NCBI RefSeq assembly: GCF_008831285.2
Contig: NC_045144.1
Coordinates: 8,221,886-8,285,885 of the forward strand
Length of the DNA stretch: 64,000 nt
Source of the DNA: Nymphaea colorata
Lineage: Eukaryota; Streptophyta; Magnoliopsida; Nymphaeales; Nymphaeaceae
Direction: 5' to 3'
The translations under genes were made by a program, and so were the position numbers. The first letter of the stretch is position 1; each line of letters begins with the position of its first letter. Below the pieces are notes generated by a model that had not been told where the DNA came from, searched no databases, and saw only the letters and a program-made list of their open reading frames with translations. This document shows positions 23,401 to 35,589 of this stretch, piece after piece.

Positions 23401-25516
23401 GCAGCCTAGAGGAGTAATGACTGAACTCATTGGCAAAGCAGTGTGCAAAAGATCGGATATCAAGGGAGGAGAAGAAAAGTTCCATGGATACATATACAAA
23501 GAGCAAGAGGAAAAAACACCCTTTACAAATACAGTAGATGGGGGCACTTTTATTTCATCCATTTATGTGCTAACTTGCACAGTTGGCACTTTATGTGGCA
23601 TACAATTTTGAAGCATCTTTCAATTCCTTGGATTCCAGAATTGCTTGCTCGCTAGAGTACTCCTTGACAAGACTAGAACTGCAATAGCTGACTGCAAAGA
23701 ACTTCAAACATTTTCACACTGCATGATGTAATGCTTGTTTTCCAGCAAAAGCAGTGTGTAGATTTTTAAGAATTTGAAAACGATGTGATCATTGCTTCAA
23801 CGTTATACAATAACTACACTTCAGATTTCTTGTTTTTGGATGAATGAGATGTCCAGTCCTGAAAATTATGTAAGCTTCCAGTGAAATCTGTAAATAATCC
23901 ATCAATTCCAATCTTGTTAATCCAATAGTCATACTCTACATAGGGGTCCTGACGGAAGTTGAAGTGAAGGAACATGAACTCATTTCTGTAGGTGTATGGA
24001 TGCACCTGTCATATTTACATAATAGAATTCAACACTTCGTACAATCAATATATATGAACCATCAGTATCAGATGCTATTATGCAAATTCAAGACTAAAAT
24101 TATGTGATCTAGAGAAGAAGACTATTGGGTGATATGTGCTTGAAACGTCTGTATGTCATGTCATTATTGGCAAAGGTAAAAAACTAATGCAGCAAGAGAT
24201 TAAAGAGATTATACCTGCAAATCGTGGGCATGTGCCTTAGCAACAAGATCGGTAGCTGTTGTCAGATGATTCTCCATAGGTGGGACAACTGTATCCTTCC
24301 ATGGTCCGATGCCAACCACATATTGTTTGATGTAATTGAAATAAGCATCTGAAGTGATCTCTGAGTACGACTGCAAATTACAAGAGAGAATAACTTCGTT
24401 TTTTTCTTAAAAACTCTTCTATTACTGCTTTATATAGATTAGTTCACCATCTAAGGAAACCAATTTGCAGAAAAGTCCTTTCTTTTAAAAAGGAGATAAG
24501 TGGATGGCATGAAGGAAAAAGAGAAATGGATGGCATTCCCCCCTTGAGAAAATCATTGAAGGAGATTTTCTTTCCAATATACATATCAAGTATATTAAAA
24601 GAGATTAAGCTACCACAATTGGGCTTTGTATTAGTAAGTAATATTGTCTTCCTTGGATCGACAGAGAACAATAAAATTCTTCTCTTCTGGCTGCAACACT
24701 ATGAGCACACATGCATGCAAATTTCATCAATAAGCTAGTTTTTCCAAGGAAATCACCTACATGGAGTGGTTGAGAATAAGTCATGACCAAGACCATCATT
24801 AACCTGGCAAGAGGCCTTGGAAATAGAACTACTAATGCCCTTCACCAAATATAAAAGGAACAAATTTACAATTGCAAATTGTTGCTGCTCCTAGATATGA
24901 AAAATCAAGAGGCACAAAGCACATAAGTATCTAAACCAAGGAGTTTGGACAACTAAAGCCCGAGCAATTATAGTTCTTAAAGAAGGAAATCTCAACAGCC
25001 ACCACAATCACATTTAGAAAAGATAAAGAGACAAACCTGGTTTGTATCCTGAGTTGGCACATTGACATCATCAATTAAGAAAATTTTGGGAGAGTCTGTG
25101 AGATTTGAGACATATATGAGTGAAGTTGGAGCAAAGGATTGAATAAATATTGGTTGCGACAGCCAGTCCTTTGACATATACTCCCCTTTGTAGCCATATT
25201 TCTGAAGTGTCTCAATGAACTTGTCTTCAAATCTCTTCCCACCTGCCCATTTTACCTGTAAAGAGAATCATGTTTTTTATAGAATCTAAATGATCTAGAG
25301 GACCCTTTTTAGACAATTGCTATGGAAAAATGGAAAAAGGTTAAATTTTGCCACCAATGAAATGATTTGAAAAAGTGATTGGTATGATTAACAAAATTTT
25401 CATCTAAACATCCTGGTATGCTAGCACAAGCAACACTAGCGAGAAAAAGTACATTTGAAAAATGAGGTTAATGAAATGATAGGAATGTTGAGTATTGAAT
25501 GCTTACAAACAGAATT
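20415..25516. repeat. Segmental duplication, copy 2 (intact partner)
   Basis: Direct homologue of 535-5512. It contains the SINE-like repeat and exons 5-7 of the intact GDPD gene; the rest of that gene lies beyond the duplicated block. The first 3.4 kb holds no gene I can support. Small ORFs between 20334 and 23655 are not conserved in frame between the two copies. Confidence 0.85.
21665..21905 (-). repeat. tRNA-derived SINE-like repeat, copy b
   Basis: Duplicate of the 1655-1905 repeat. The minus strand shows box-B-like AATTCGATTTCC near 21835 and ends in GGTGGGATTCC near 21670. Confidence 0.55.
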
Positions 25517-27784
25517 TTCCAATAGAAATGATCCTCGATTTGTTGACAACTGAAAGAGATTTATGATTATTATGTTGAATTACACATGATTGAAGTACAA
25601 CAGACCAAAATTAAGTCTGAACCAGTCAGTAAGTGCGATTAGCCAAAGATTTTTTAGCCGAGAACTACTACCAGAAAATGAAATGTCACCGAATGATAAT
25701 GTGAGTAAGCACCAGCGGAGGAACAAGCATGTCAACAATATTATGAGAGGAGAACTCTCCAAAGAGACGTTGTCTACTTATTTTAGGACTATCAAAATAT
25801 CATGCGCATCAATCACTCTAAACATGAGATGCATGAACTTCATTATATCATTTGACCAATGCTTGCCTACCTTTCATCTACAAGAATTAAAGAGGAGCTT
25901 TTAATCTGTGCTTTCACTGAGTAATAGACAATGAGAAATGCTTAGCTGTCTCTCACCCTCTCTTGCATTCGTCACAAAAAAACAGAAAAGTTCCTTCTCT
26001 TAATTTCATTTCAGTGAAGGCTGATTATATATTAGCATATATAGTCAAACAGCATCCCAACATATAAACAAATACATTAGTAAATGATTCTCAGTGCAGT
26101 CATAGGAAAAGATATTGTTGAAAGATACTATAAGACAGTTAAAGTATTCAATAACTGGCAATTATTCTTGAGGCGATAAAAACCTTACATGTTCATTGAT
26201 GAAAACAGGGTTTTTGATTTCAGGATAGATTCCAACAATTCGTGGTGCATCTAATGCAATGGCTATGTACTCTTCAAAGGTAATGATTGGGAATTTTCCT
26301 GTATAACATCAAACATGCAGATATACATAAATAAGCCAATGTCTAATTTTCTTTACTATAAGAAAGTACTCAGCATTATGTTGGACCTCCTTGGCTGACA
26401 ATATTGTCTTGGTTATTTGCCAAGTCCACAGAAGGCCAACATTAGGAACTTCAGATATTTTTTCAACAGCTACATAGTCTGCAATGGTAGTTTTCCAGGA
26501 ATTCCAACAAAGCTAATCTCATTTTGATACATACTTGTAATGTTCAGATATTTTTTCAACAACTACTAGTCACCGACTAGTTGCTTGCTGTGTTGACAAC
26601 AAAGTGATTGATTACTGTCAAGTTGTCAACAGACATGATAGTACATGGAATAATAAACTGTAATTGCTAATGATATTCATTTTAACTGTGCTACTTGCAA
26701 TATGAATATACTGTTGCAGTTCAGATGATGATTGCATATTGTAAATAGATATCTGCCTATGGTTGGGTGAACTAGTTCATTGAGAATAATGTTCAGATAG
26801 TGTTGCAAAAAGATAGAAAAAAAAAAAGACTTTGAATGTACCATTGTATGATTGATCCCGAAACTTGTATCTCTGGTTCACTCTCAATGTTTTGATCTCT
26901 TCCAAAGTAAAGTCAACTATACAAACACAGACAGATTGTTAGCTTTCTGTTACTCTGGCAGATCATACACTTTTTTAAATAGGAAGAATATGATGGTATT
27001 GAAAGAACTGGAAAATTCAGAAAAAATCCTTACAAAAAGATTATGAAGTTAATAACCACAATTACATATTCTAATACTTCTGAAATGGGAAATATAATTA
27101 TGTGACTAAAATAGTATGTAGAAGTACATTTCAAACGAAGAGGAATTCAAAATGAGAATAAATGTGAAACCATGTTTGAGCTGCCTCTCTGCAGAAGGAA
27201 ATGTTTCTACCTGTAAAAAATCCAGTAGTGTTAGATCCTTGGACTTCATAGGTTCTTTTGCGATCAGCAAATTCTTTATGATGTATCACATTAGTTACAT
27301 CATCAAGATATACATCATGGAAACATATGAGAGCACCATCCTTGGTGGCAAGGATATCAGTTTCTATGAAGTCTGCACCTTCCTCAATAGCCCTCTGCAT
27401 ATAAAAGCTTGATTTCAGTCCGAATGGAAGTAGGTATGAAGTATCATTTTTAATCGACATTGAATCTCTTATTGGAATGTCAATGATAGGCAATAGATTC
27501 TATTACTTTATATAGATTACAGAGGTACTATTGGCAATTTGGCACGTATAATCTACCATATAAGCAGCGGCGGTTTCTTCTGGAAGCTCTCCGTTTGATC
27601 CTCGATGTGCTATATTATATGGGCGAAATGTTTGAATTGGTTGCCGATTTTCCACATCTTGTTTACTTGGGAGAGGGTAGAAGGGTCTTCCGACACAGGC
27701 ATTTACAAGAGTAAGAACAATAATCGCAAGCAAACCTGCCATCAAGTACACAGAGTTTATGAAATTCTCAACGCATCTGATCAT
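23814..27784 (-). CDS. Glycerophosphodiester phosphodiesterase (GDPD5/6 type)
   Basis: Hydrolyses glycerophosphodiesters (deacylated phospholipids) to glycerol-3-phosphate and an alcohol; plant homologues act in phosphate recycling from membrane lipids. Seven coding exons join with GT-AG borders and consistent phase: 27557-27784, 27211-27394, 26842-26916, 26189-26298, 25037-25255, 24215-24370, 23814-24005 (387 aa plus stop, normal for the family). Residues 12-30 form a hydrophobic signal peptide or anchor. HRG lies at 60-62, the metal-binding ETD at 87-89, FHD at 101-103, YPEIKNP at 187-193 and DGLFTD at 359-364, so the catalytic set is complete. The start is the first Met of the hydrophobic leader. 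The 3' half is duplicated as a pseudogene at 3599-5259. The exact Arabidopsis counterpart (GDPD5 or GDPD6) is not resolved. Confidence 0.94.
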
Positions 27785-27805
27785 TAAAGCACAAAATTTG
27801 AGCTA

Positions 27806-28173
27806 CTGAACATGACCAACCAACGTATCTGATGTTAACTCACACTGAACGTTCATTTTCGCCTTCATTACTAGAAAATTGCAAACCCGCTAAATCCTTG
27901 AAGCTGGAGACGAAAGGCACTTACTAAAACGACAAAAACAATCAACGAAACATGGTACATTACGCGAACATGCTTCTTAATTTATCTTAGTACAAAGGAA
28001 AGTCTCACCTGATCCATCATCAACTACTCTCAAAACAATAGTATTTCACTGTTAACATCTAGAGAAAAGCTTACTTGATCCCAAGCATAAGATGCAGAAG
28101 TTTGAAGGGTAACCAGAAAATGCTCATTATCGACACAAGAAGACCAAAGATTAGGCTGTGTATGTGTTTGTGC

Positions 28174-28217
<44 letters not shown>

Positions 28218-28517
28218 ATGCCGACTAAGATCAGCAATAGGTAAACAAACTCTTTCACGGATTAAAAGCTCTCTTTTATTCAAAGAAAATACCACCAAAT
28301 ACAAGAAAAACGAACGAGGCCATCCAAGCCGACAATAAACAGACCGTGTTCCTTGTCAAAGTCGCGAGTAACATGAGATGGGTGTGCCAAGAAACACCAA
28401 AAGAAGCGTTTAACTTTTCGATAACAAGCAGAAACGGCAGGATTTACAACAGAAAAGAAAGAGAAAGGACAGGAGGGCAAAAGGACATGGCACAAAGTTC
28501 GGAAATCGATCGCTTAC
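27806..28517 (-). other. Possible 5'UTR intron of the GDPD gene
   Basis: Upstream of the GDPD start, the minus strand carries a good donor (CTCTCG then GTAAGC, at 28517) and an acceptor (TGTTCAG at 27806) that lies 21 bp before the ATG. This would make a 712 bp leader intron. It is inferred from splice-site shape alone. The interval contains a GT/GA microsatellite and no coding potential. Confidence 0.33.
28172..28213. repeat. GT/GA compound microsatellite
   Basis: (GT)n followed by (GA)n upstream of the GDPD start. Opposite-strand ORFs rich in Ser/Leu and Glu/Arg here are by-products. Confidence 0.9.
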
Positions 28518-28630
28518 CGAGAGTGCAAAAGAGAGGGGAAGCCATGAGAGCCTTCTCCCAACACCTCCTGGGCATCGATGCAAATAAAAGGAAAAAAAAC
28601 TCACTACTTTGTTCACCACAGAGATAATGG

Positions 28631-28638
28631 GAATATTC
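28631..28638. promoter_or_regulatory. P1BS-like site (GNATATNC) upstream of GDPD
   Basis: GAATATTC matches the palindromic P1BS consensus bound by PHR1-type phosphate-starvation regulators. It lies about 850 bp upstream of the ATG and about 115 bp upstream of the candidate leader-intron donor. One such match per kilobase is not rare by chance, so this is only suggestive. Confidence 0.35.
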
Positions 28639-28799
28639 GATGGCATCACTATCGCCTTATTCCATCCAGACGCCAACTCTTCCGACTGGAAGAAACTTTC
28701 CACGACTACGTGATGGGCATGAGAGAGAGAGAAAGAGAGAGCGCGTCAACGACTGGCCCCAAGTTCGAACGACAAAAAAGGCCATAAAAACGATGATGG

Positions 28800-29119
28800 C
28801 ATCATAAGAAGGAGCCTCCCAGTGGTCGGTAACGTGTTGCGACCTTATTGTGTGTTAGAGAAGGGCAAAATTATCGAACAAGGATGTAAGTATTGACAGG
28901 TGGCTGGCATCGTACCGGGCGGGGATAGAGGCCCTCGCTTGGCCCGATTACTAGAAACCATTAGTTCGGACATTTCTTGGTTAAAATTAATGAATAAATA
29001 TAATTAATTATAATAAAATATATATAATTATATTAAAGTATAAAATAATTTTAAATATAAGTTATGGAGTTGAGTGAAACATCAGTCAGTACTATCAGTA
29101 CTCAACCCGATGCCCAGAA
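28800..29119. repeat. Intergenic DNA with relic of GC-ended element
   Basis: From about 28905 to 29115 a GC-rich end (GGCCCTCGCTTGGCCCG), a TA-rich core and a terminal CCCGATGCCCAG resemble the elements at 205-455 and 14140-14515. No gene is seen. Confidence 0.35.
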
Positions 29120-29745
29120 AAGCTCTCATCATGAGCTCAGCTTGGCTTGTAAAACCATGAGCTCAAGCTTAGCTTGACTCAAACTAGAAAATATCCACAT
29201 AACAAGCAGAACTTGACTCGCAGTACAACATCACGCTCAAACTTGACTCGATGGATACTCTTTTTTTTTTTTTTTTAAACTTTCAATGTTAAATTCAGCT
29301 CAACAGGTCTGAGTTTGTTTGAAGTTCGCTTAAATGAGTTCGATAAAGCTCATTCAGTGACAAACTCAGTTTTGAATCTACTTCGAGTAGCTCTACTTTA
29401 ACTATTTAAAGAAATAAAATAAACTAAAAATCAGTCCAAATTCGACACTTCATTTCCACGAGAGACTGACCCTGATCTTCATATTAAACCATTAGTTTAC
29501 CATTCAGGAATTCTAATGCATTTTTTTTTTCTTTTTGTTGAAGGGAATGAGAACTGACCCATGAAAAATGCAAGGTTTGAGCCAAATCGAATCGAGCTTA
29601 AATGATTTGAGTTCACCAAACTCAAACTCGACTCAACTAAATGAGTGAGTTAAAACATCAACTTGAGCTCCACTCATTTAGCAAAAGAGCTGGCTCAAAC
29701 TTGAGCTGAGATCAAGTTGCATGGTTCGTTGTTCAGGCCTAGACA
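29120..29745. repeat. 'Clustered GAGCTC/CTTGACTC' dispersed repeat
   Basis: Dense variants of GAGCTCAAGCTT, CTTGACTCGA and TTGAGTTC occur in both orientations, the pattern of a widespread plant inverted-repeat element; 51600-52155 is another example. T-tracts sit at 29261 and 29522. No gene is seen. Confidence 0.5.
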
Positions 29746-29819
29746 ACCATTGCAGAAGCAGCTCCTTTAAGGATAATGATGGCTAGGATAGAAAAGATGA
29801 ATTCTTTGACAATGTAAAA

Positions 29820-30262
29820 GACCATCAGCAAATTTGGAGCTCTATAGTTGGGAGGACCATTATGTTCTTTATTGGTCCATCAGCTTATCCAAAGTTCAAC
29901 AAGTCCCATAGATCTAGGACACTCTTCTCATTAGTTGGACTTACCGTTCAGTTTTGGAAACGATTATTAATTTTTTGATAAAGTTATCTTAATTAGGAGA
30001 TAATTATTTAAAAATGTTATTTTATTGTTTAGGAAAGATTATGTTGCTTTGTTAAGATTTTTCTCATCAATAAATACGAGTTCAGATTTAGTAAAGGACT
30101 TCATGTTTAACACAAATTCTAGAGTTCTTATTTGCCTTTCCTTCTCTTCTAATTTTCCATTATTTCCTACTTTTGCTGACATCTCTAGATAATCTTTTTC
30201 TTCTTAATCATACTCAGTAGATTTTTTTTTATGAATTGAATGATAGAGATACTTCAACTTAG
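29820..30262 (+). repeat. Old LTR relic with PBS-like end
   Basis: Shares CAGCTTATCCAAAGTT and TAGGACACTCTTC with 34712-34950 and is followed by TTAGTATCAG, similar to a retrotransposon primer-binding site (TTGGTATCAG). It looks like the 3' part of an LTR, truncated by the neighbouring Copia relic. Confidence 0.45.
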
Positions 30263-30280
30263 TATCAGTGGTAGAGTGCT

Positions 30281-33215
30281 TGTTGACAGATGTTTCTGGA
30301 TAGTGCTTCCTAGCGTTAAGGAGATTTCAACATATCTTTGAATGTTAGATTTTCGCTGGACCCTTGCCCATTTGGTGTAGTGATTAGAGTGCCTTGAATG
30401 AGACGGCTATATCTTGTCATTATGTGTTGATTTCTTGGCCTTAGGAAACAAGGCCTTTTTATCTCTAGATGCTTACATCATTGTATGACCTGTTATATCC
30501 ATAATTTTCAATTAATGAAGGAAGTTCTTTCCTCCTCCTATAGACATGGGCATCATGCTGAACCATGTTAACATCGGTGTTGTTTTTGGTGTATGTGTGA
30601 GTTCGAGAGTACTCTCTAGGTGAGTGGGGTTTGACCTACTACCCAAACACTGCTGAAGCCCCCACCCAACCCTTCATCCCCTTGGGTACAAAGCTTGTTT
30701 TGGTGCCTGAAGGTGCCGTCCTCGCCATGCTTTAACTTGCATGTGGGTGGCCCATTGTTTGTAGCACAACAAGTTAGTATTCCGGGGCTTCAAAATGGTG
30801 ACTGGTCGCTTGTCAGCCCCTACCTGATCCTATTGTGCCAACCCCCTTGGGGATGAGTATTCTAAACTTTATGGTATGAAAGCCAAGCTCAAAAGTTGAT
30901 CTAGATTGATTCTTACGTCATCAACAACGGAATAAGGAGATAACACCTCTGATCCCTAACAATAGGTTGCGGTGCATGACAACTTAAATTCAGCCCCTAA
31001 GATAACTATAGAACCTTTGAAAACTGATTCAACTATTTGACATGACCCAAGTCTACGAAATTATTCCTTAGTGGCAGATTTAAACTTGGCCATGTTGCTA
31101 GAAACAAGCTTAAATGGTCCGATGGAGATCCTATGCTAGAGGAGTGGGAGTCAAGCGATTGTACTGTTATATCCAGTGTTCAAAATTTAGTTGAAACTAG
31201 CCATGACTCGGCCTAACTGGGTCGTGACTCAGCTTGACTTGGCCAAAAGTCGTTTGATTGTGTGTAATCTAGTGATAACTTTTGTATTTCGTACTTAACA
31301 AGGTCATTTTTTTAATAATTACTTAATTACTTACTTTTTACATGAATCTTCTAACTTATTGAAATATAACAATTTAGAATATTATTCATTTATTAAATTT
31401 ACATATTACAAATGAAAAGAAAAACTAATTCTGTTTAACTTCTTGTACAATGTATTTATTTCAAGTTTTAGGACGATCATACTCTTTCTTTTTCTTCTAG
31501 ATTTTTAGTTTTACATAATACTAACATATATGTCGAATTTGTTAACTATTAAATAGTTGTTAGTGTTGAATATGTTAGTCTTAGTGCTTGATTTTTGTTG
31601 ACTTGTTTTTCATTGATATATTAATTCTTCACACACAGTTTTCTTTGAAAAATGCAATTACAAATTTTGTTATCAAAGAGATAATATAACTTAGTCATAT
31701 CATGATTCTTTAATACCATGGACAAGAGACTACTCAGTTTTTTTTTCCTTGAACTAGCTAATGAAGTTTGGTATACATTGCAAGATCTCAACCTCCGATA
31801 ACATAATCTCACCAAGTGTTTTCAACTATTCCAAGAGATTCACAACTTAAAATAGGGTGACATGATGTTTGTGAAGTATAGTATGAACAACTCCATAGTC
31901 AGGTAATCATAACACCATATCTTCACAAGTTAAGTGATATTAGCTCCATTATTATGTGTAGAGAACACATGAAAGAAGTGATGAATTTCTAAAATAAAAA
32001 TAGTGAATGCAATGATTTTCAAAATGCTCTTATGTATAAACAAAGGGAAGTATTAGGTCAGGTAGTGATCAATTTGAGGAAAAACAATTTATACACTTAT
32101 TGCAACAAGAACAACCAAAGCAGTAAAAGTGCAGCAGTTGAAAAACAAAAATAATGGAGGAAAAAAGACAACAGACACACATCATGAAGAGTACTCAGAA
32201 GCGCTAGTGACTATGGAGAAACTCACGAAGTTATTTCAAAACTTCATCAAACAAAACTTCAAATATAATATTGATGCACTCTACATGTCCAATCTTACTT
32301 TAAATCTTATGCTCATAAGCAATGTGACTAAAGTGTTATGTGAACTTTTCACCTTCTAAGGTGGTGTTTCTAGATCGAACCCCTGGGGAGATAATTGGTG
32401 AAGGATCTGAGTTTCATGGCCTTTGCTGTTTGAGTTGCAAGAATAAGGTACTGGCAGCCAACAGTAATGAAGTTGAGAATATATTTAAAAATACAATGGT
32501 TTTGTGATTGAAGGATCTTCACATCCAGATTGGGTCAACAGTACTTTTGGAGGTGATAAAAAAATACTCTTGGATTTTGTGTGATTATTGGAGAGAATCT
32601 TGTTTCTTGAAAGAGTAAAAAGCATGTGGTTATATTTTGACATTCAAGATGCTATAGATACATATATCCAGAAATTATCTTTTTTACAAGAGAATGAAGC
32701 ATGTAGAGGTTGATTGTTATTTCATTTGTGACAAAGTTCAAAATAAGAAGATCACTACTCCTTTTGTTAAGAGCAAAAATCAATATGCAGGTATTTTCAC
32801 CAAAGCTTGTCCCAAGGATACGTTCATAAACGTGATAGGAAAGTTGGGAATCATAAATGTTCATGCTTCTCAACTTGAGGGGAGTGTTGAAATACAACTA
32901 TTTTTGGAGAGTGCTTCCGGCGATTAAGACGATTTCAACGTATCCTTGAACATTATATCTTTGTTGGGCCCTTGCTCATTTGGTTAGGTGATCAGATTGC
33001 TTTCCATGAGAAGAATATATCTTGCATTCATGCGTTAATTTCTTGGTTTCAAGGAACAATTTGTTTTGATCTTCCCATGCTTATATCATTGTGTGACCTG
33101 TTGTATCCATGATTGTCAATTAAAGAAAAAATCTCCTTCTTCCTAATGGTAGGGAATATGCCGAACCACATTAACATTGGTATTGTTTTTGGTGTGTGTG
33201 AGAGTTTTTGAGTTC
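30281..33215 (+). mobile_element. Old, degenerate Copia element
   Basis: Two direct, clearly diverged LTR-like copies, 30281-30612 (TGTTGACAG...) and 32885-33210 (TGTTGAAAT...), share AGTGCTTCC, GACCTGTT and GTTTTTGGTGT landmarks. Directly left of the second LTR lie a polypurine-like TTGAGGGGAG and the end of a Copia RNase H frame. The interior is about 2.3 kb and almost entirely decayed, far older than the element at 6519-12544. Confidence 0.7.
32220..32884 (+). pseudogene. Copia pol fragments (pre-integrase and RNase H tail)
   Basis: At 32310-32440 two frames together resemble the gag-pre-integrase region (NLMLISNVTK, then VVFLDRTPGEIIG). At 32694-32884 the terminal RNase H tail is recognisable (KHVEVDCYF, then IFTKACPKDTFINVIGKLG), running into the 3' LTR. 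Integrase and reverse transcriptase between them are deleted. Confidence 0.75.
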
Positions 33216-34711
33216 TTTGATCTTTACATCCCAATTTTGGTCGATAAAGGATCAGACCCACATCTCCTTCAAATAAATTCAAACCAACTTTATGATTTGG
33301 TCCCTATTTCAAACCAAAACCTATTCACTCCATCTCAATCCCAACCACGTTTGAGGCTATCTCTCATCCAAATCCAAATGGCAGACCCAAACAAGTCGCC
33401 TCTCCCAATTGCTGAAATTTCATGATCAGTTGCACATCCCATTGTAGATCCTACTTTAAAGAACCATGATGACTAATTTCAGAGTATTGGAGGTACTTCA
33501 ATCATCAAGGTCCTAATCCATGAGAATATGATGTTGAATATTGTATCAAGAAATATCTCATGAGCAATCATCAGAAGTTGGCAATGACATCTCATTGATT
33601 TCAGAAGTTAATGAAAGTATGCTGAATCTAGTTATATCATGCTTGTAAGACTATGAAAAGAAGGTTCCGGTAGCTTGGAATAGATGGTTATATAGTCAAA
33701 TCTATCTGTAAGTTTTTTATCAACAAGTGAAGGAAGACCACAAAGACCAGACAATTTCTTGACTAGGAAATTTTATGCAAAGAATTAGAAGTCTTCACTT
33801 AAAGTGGGAGCACATCAGCATAAACAGTTGTAGCACCGGTAAACTACATGATGCTATGCAAGTCATACTTGACCTTTTCTATCAATAAAAGTGAATCAAT
33901 AGTTAAAAAGTTTGTATGACTTGTGTATTGAAAAAGTTATTTGTCTCATGGTGTGCCAAAAAATCTAGTATTACATGTAGAGATCTTAAATTTGGTTTCT
34001 GGAGCAATTGCAAAGGGCCTTGGACACAAAACTCAAATTGAACACATTTCACCCCAGAAATGAGTCGATTGAAACAACTCATGTATGACATGTTTTTGAA
34101 TAATGTCCATGTTCTCATTAGTGCTCCGATCCAAATAAATGGGATCCAAAAAACACAACCCGACAGGCTTGATAACCAAATCCCATCCCAGAACTTACTT
34201 GCAACCCAATCCCTAATTAGATTTGGGTTACAAATCTGAAACCAACATCCATTATTATTGACTTCTCTGGGCTCGCAGAAGATATTTGAGAAAAACCAGA
34301 CAAGCCCACCTTGGGTCCAAACACAAACCAAGAAATAGTGGACCCAATGCCACCAAAACCTAAAGCTATCCTACCTTATATCTAACTTCAAATGAGAAAC
34401 CCCATCTTTTCTAAATCAGATCCAAAAAAAACCTATATACCTGCCTGAGTTGGCATAATTTATGACAATGGAGGTTGCTCCGAGATCCATTGTCCATTTG
34501 ATGCCTCAACAAGGGGTTTATCTCATACATAGAACACCTGCTTCAAATTCGTTTGATCTATTTCAGTGACAAGGAGACCAATTGAAGTGGAGGATTTCCT
34601 CAAATTTGTGTTGTTTGAATCATCTGCCAAACTCCTCCCTCCTCCCATGGATCACATTTTGCGTGTGGAGAGAGGTTGAAAGAACAGGAAGCACCCAGAC
34701 TCTGAGAAGAT
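33216..34711. other. Intergenic DNA, no gene seen
   Basis: Contains several short ORFs, including a 142-codon minus-strand ORF at 33903-34331 that has an irregular tryptophan/cysteine-rich composition and no recognised domain. Probably decayed retroelement DNA. Confidence 0.5.
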
Positions 34712-34950
34712 TGGTCCATGAGCTTATTCAAAGTTTACCTCGCCCACTGGATTGGACCCAGGACACTCTTCCTGTTAGTATTTATAGGTCTTTTTCCTTA
34801 TTTTGGTTTATTTCTTAGTTTAATAAACAATTTTTAATTTTGATAATTATCTTGAGTTTAAAAAACGACTGTTTATAAAAAATTATTTTAATAAAAAAAA
34901 GTTTGTTCTTCCGTCTAAGATTCTTTCTCATTTTATGAATGAACGAGTCC
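34712..34950 (+). repeat. Old LTR relic, second copy
   Basis: Shares GAGCTTATTCAAAGTT and CAGGACACTCTTCCTGTTAG with 29870-29960, and a weaker AT-rich continuation. Confidence 0.45.
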
Positions 34951-35132
34951 GGCCGTTATGCACTTCAAATTCAGAGTTAGAATGGTAGGACCACCGGCTC
35001 TGAACGTATGTATGTTAAAAAAAGTTGTAAAGTTTTTTCATCGTGTTGTCCCCTCAAATCCTGGCACTCGGAGCTTTTACTCTTCAAAGATTTCTCGTTA
35101 TTTGAAGAAAAAAGGCCTCGTTGAAAAGGTAA

Positions 35133-35586
35133 CGCCCTGTTTGGTTGGAGGGGATGGGAGTGAAAGGGATGGAGGGAAGGAAGGGAAAAGAAAGGAAAGA
35201 AAAGAGAAGGGAAGAAAAAGGGAAGGGAAGAGAATGGAATGAAAAGACGTGATTATAAAAGCTTGTTTGGATAAAAGTGAATGGAATGGAAAGGAAACTA
35301 TACAATTTATAATAATACTCTCAATAGTCAAAAGGTTGGGAGGCATGGAGAAAAAAAACGTGGAGGGGTATTGTGGGCAGTCAACACTTTTGCACTTACT
35401 TCCTTTCCTTTCCCTCTCAATCCGTCCGATTTGGAAGGGATTGAATTTACACTATACAATCTTTTCCTTTCCTTTCCCTCCCATCCCATCCAAACAGACT
35501 TTCTCTTTTTCCCTCCTTTCTAATTAATCAACCAAACACAGGAGGGATTGCTCAATCCCTCCCTTTCCTTCCAACCAAACAGGCCC
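35133..35586. repeat. Tourist (PIF/Harbinger-type) MITE
   Basis: Terminal inverted repeats CGCCCTGTTTGGTTGGAGG and TTCCAACCAAACAGGCCC flank 454 bp without coding capacity, and a TAA target duplication stands on each side (35130-35132 and 35587-35589). TIR sequence and TAA duplication are typical of Tourist MITEs. The long serine/leucine and lysine/arginine ORFs inside are by-products of GGGAA/TTCCC tracts. Confidence 0.85.
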
Positions 35587-35589
35587 TAA

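Noticed and set aside
33903-34331. 142-codon minus-strand ORF
   Set aside because: No recognisable domain, odd composition, and it lies in decayed retroelement surroundings.
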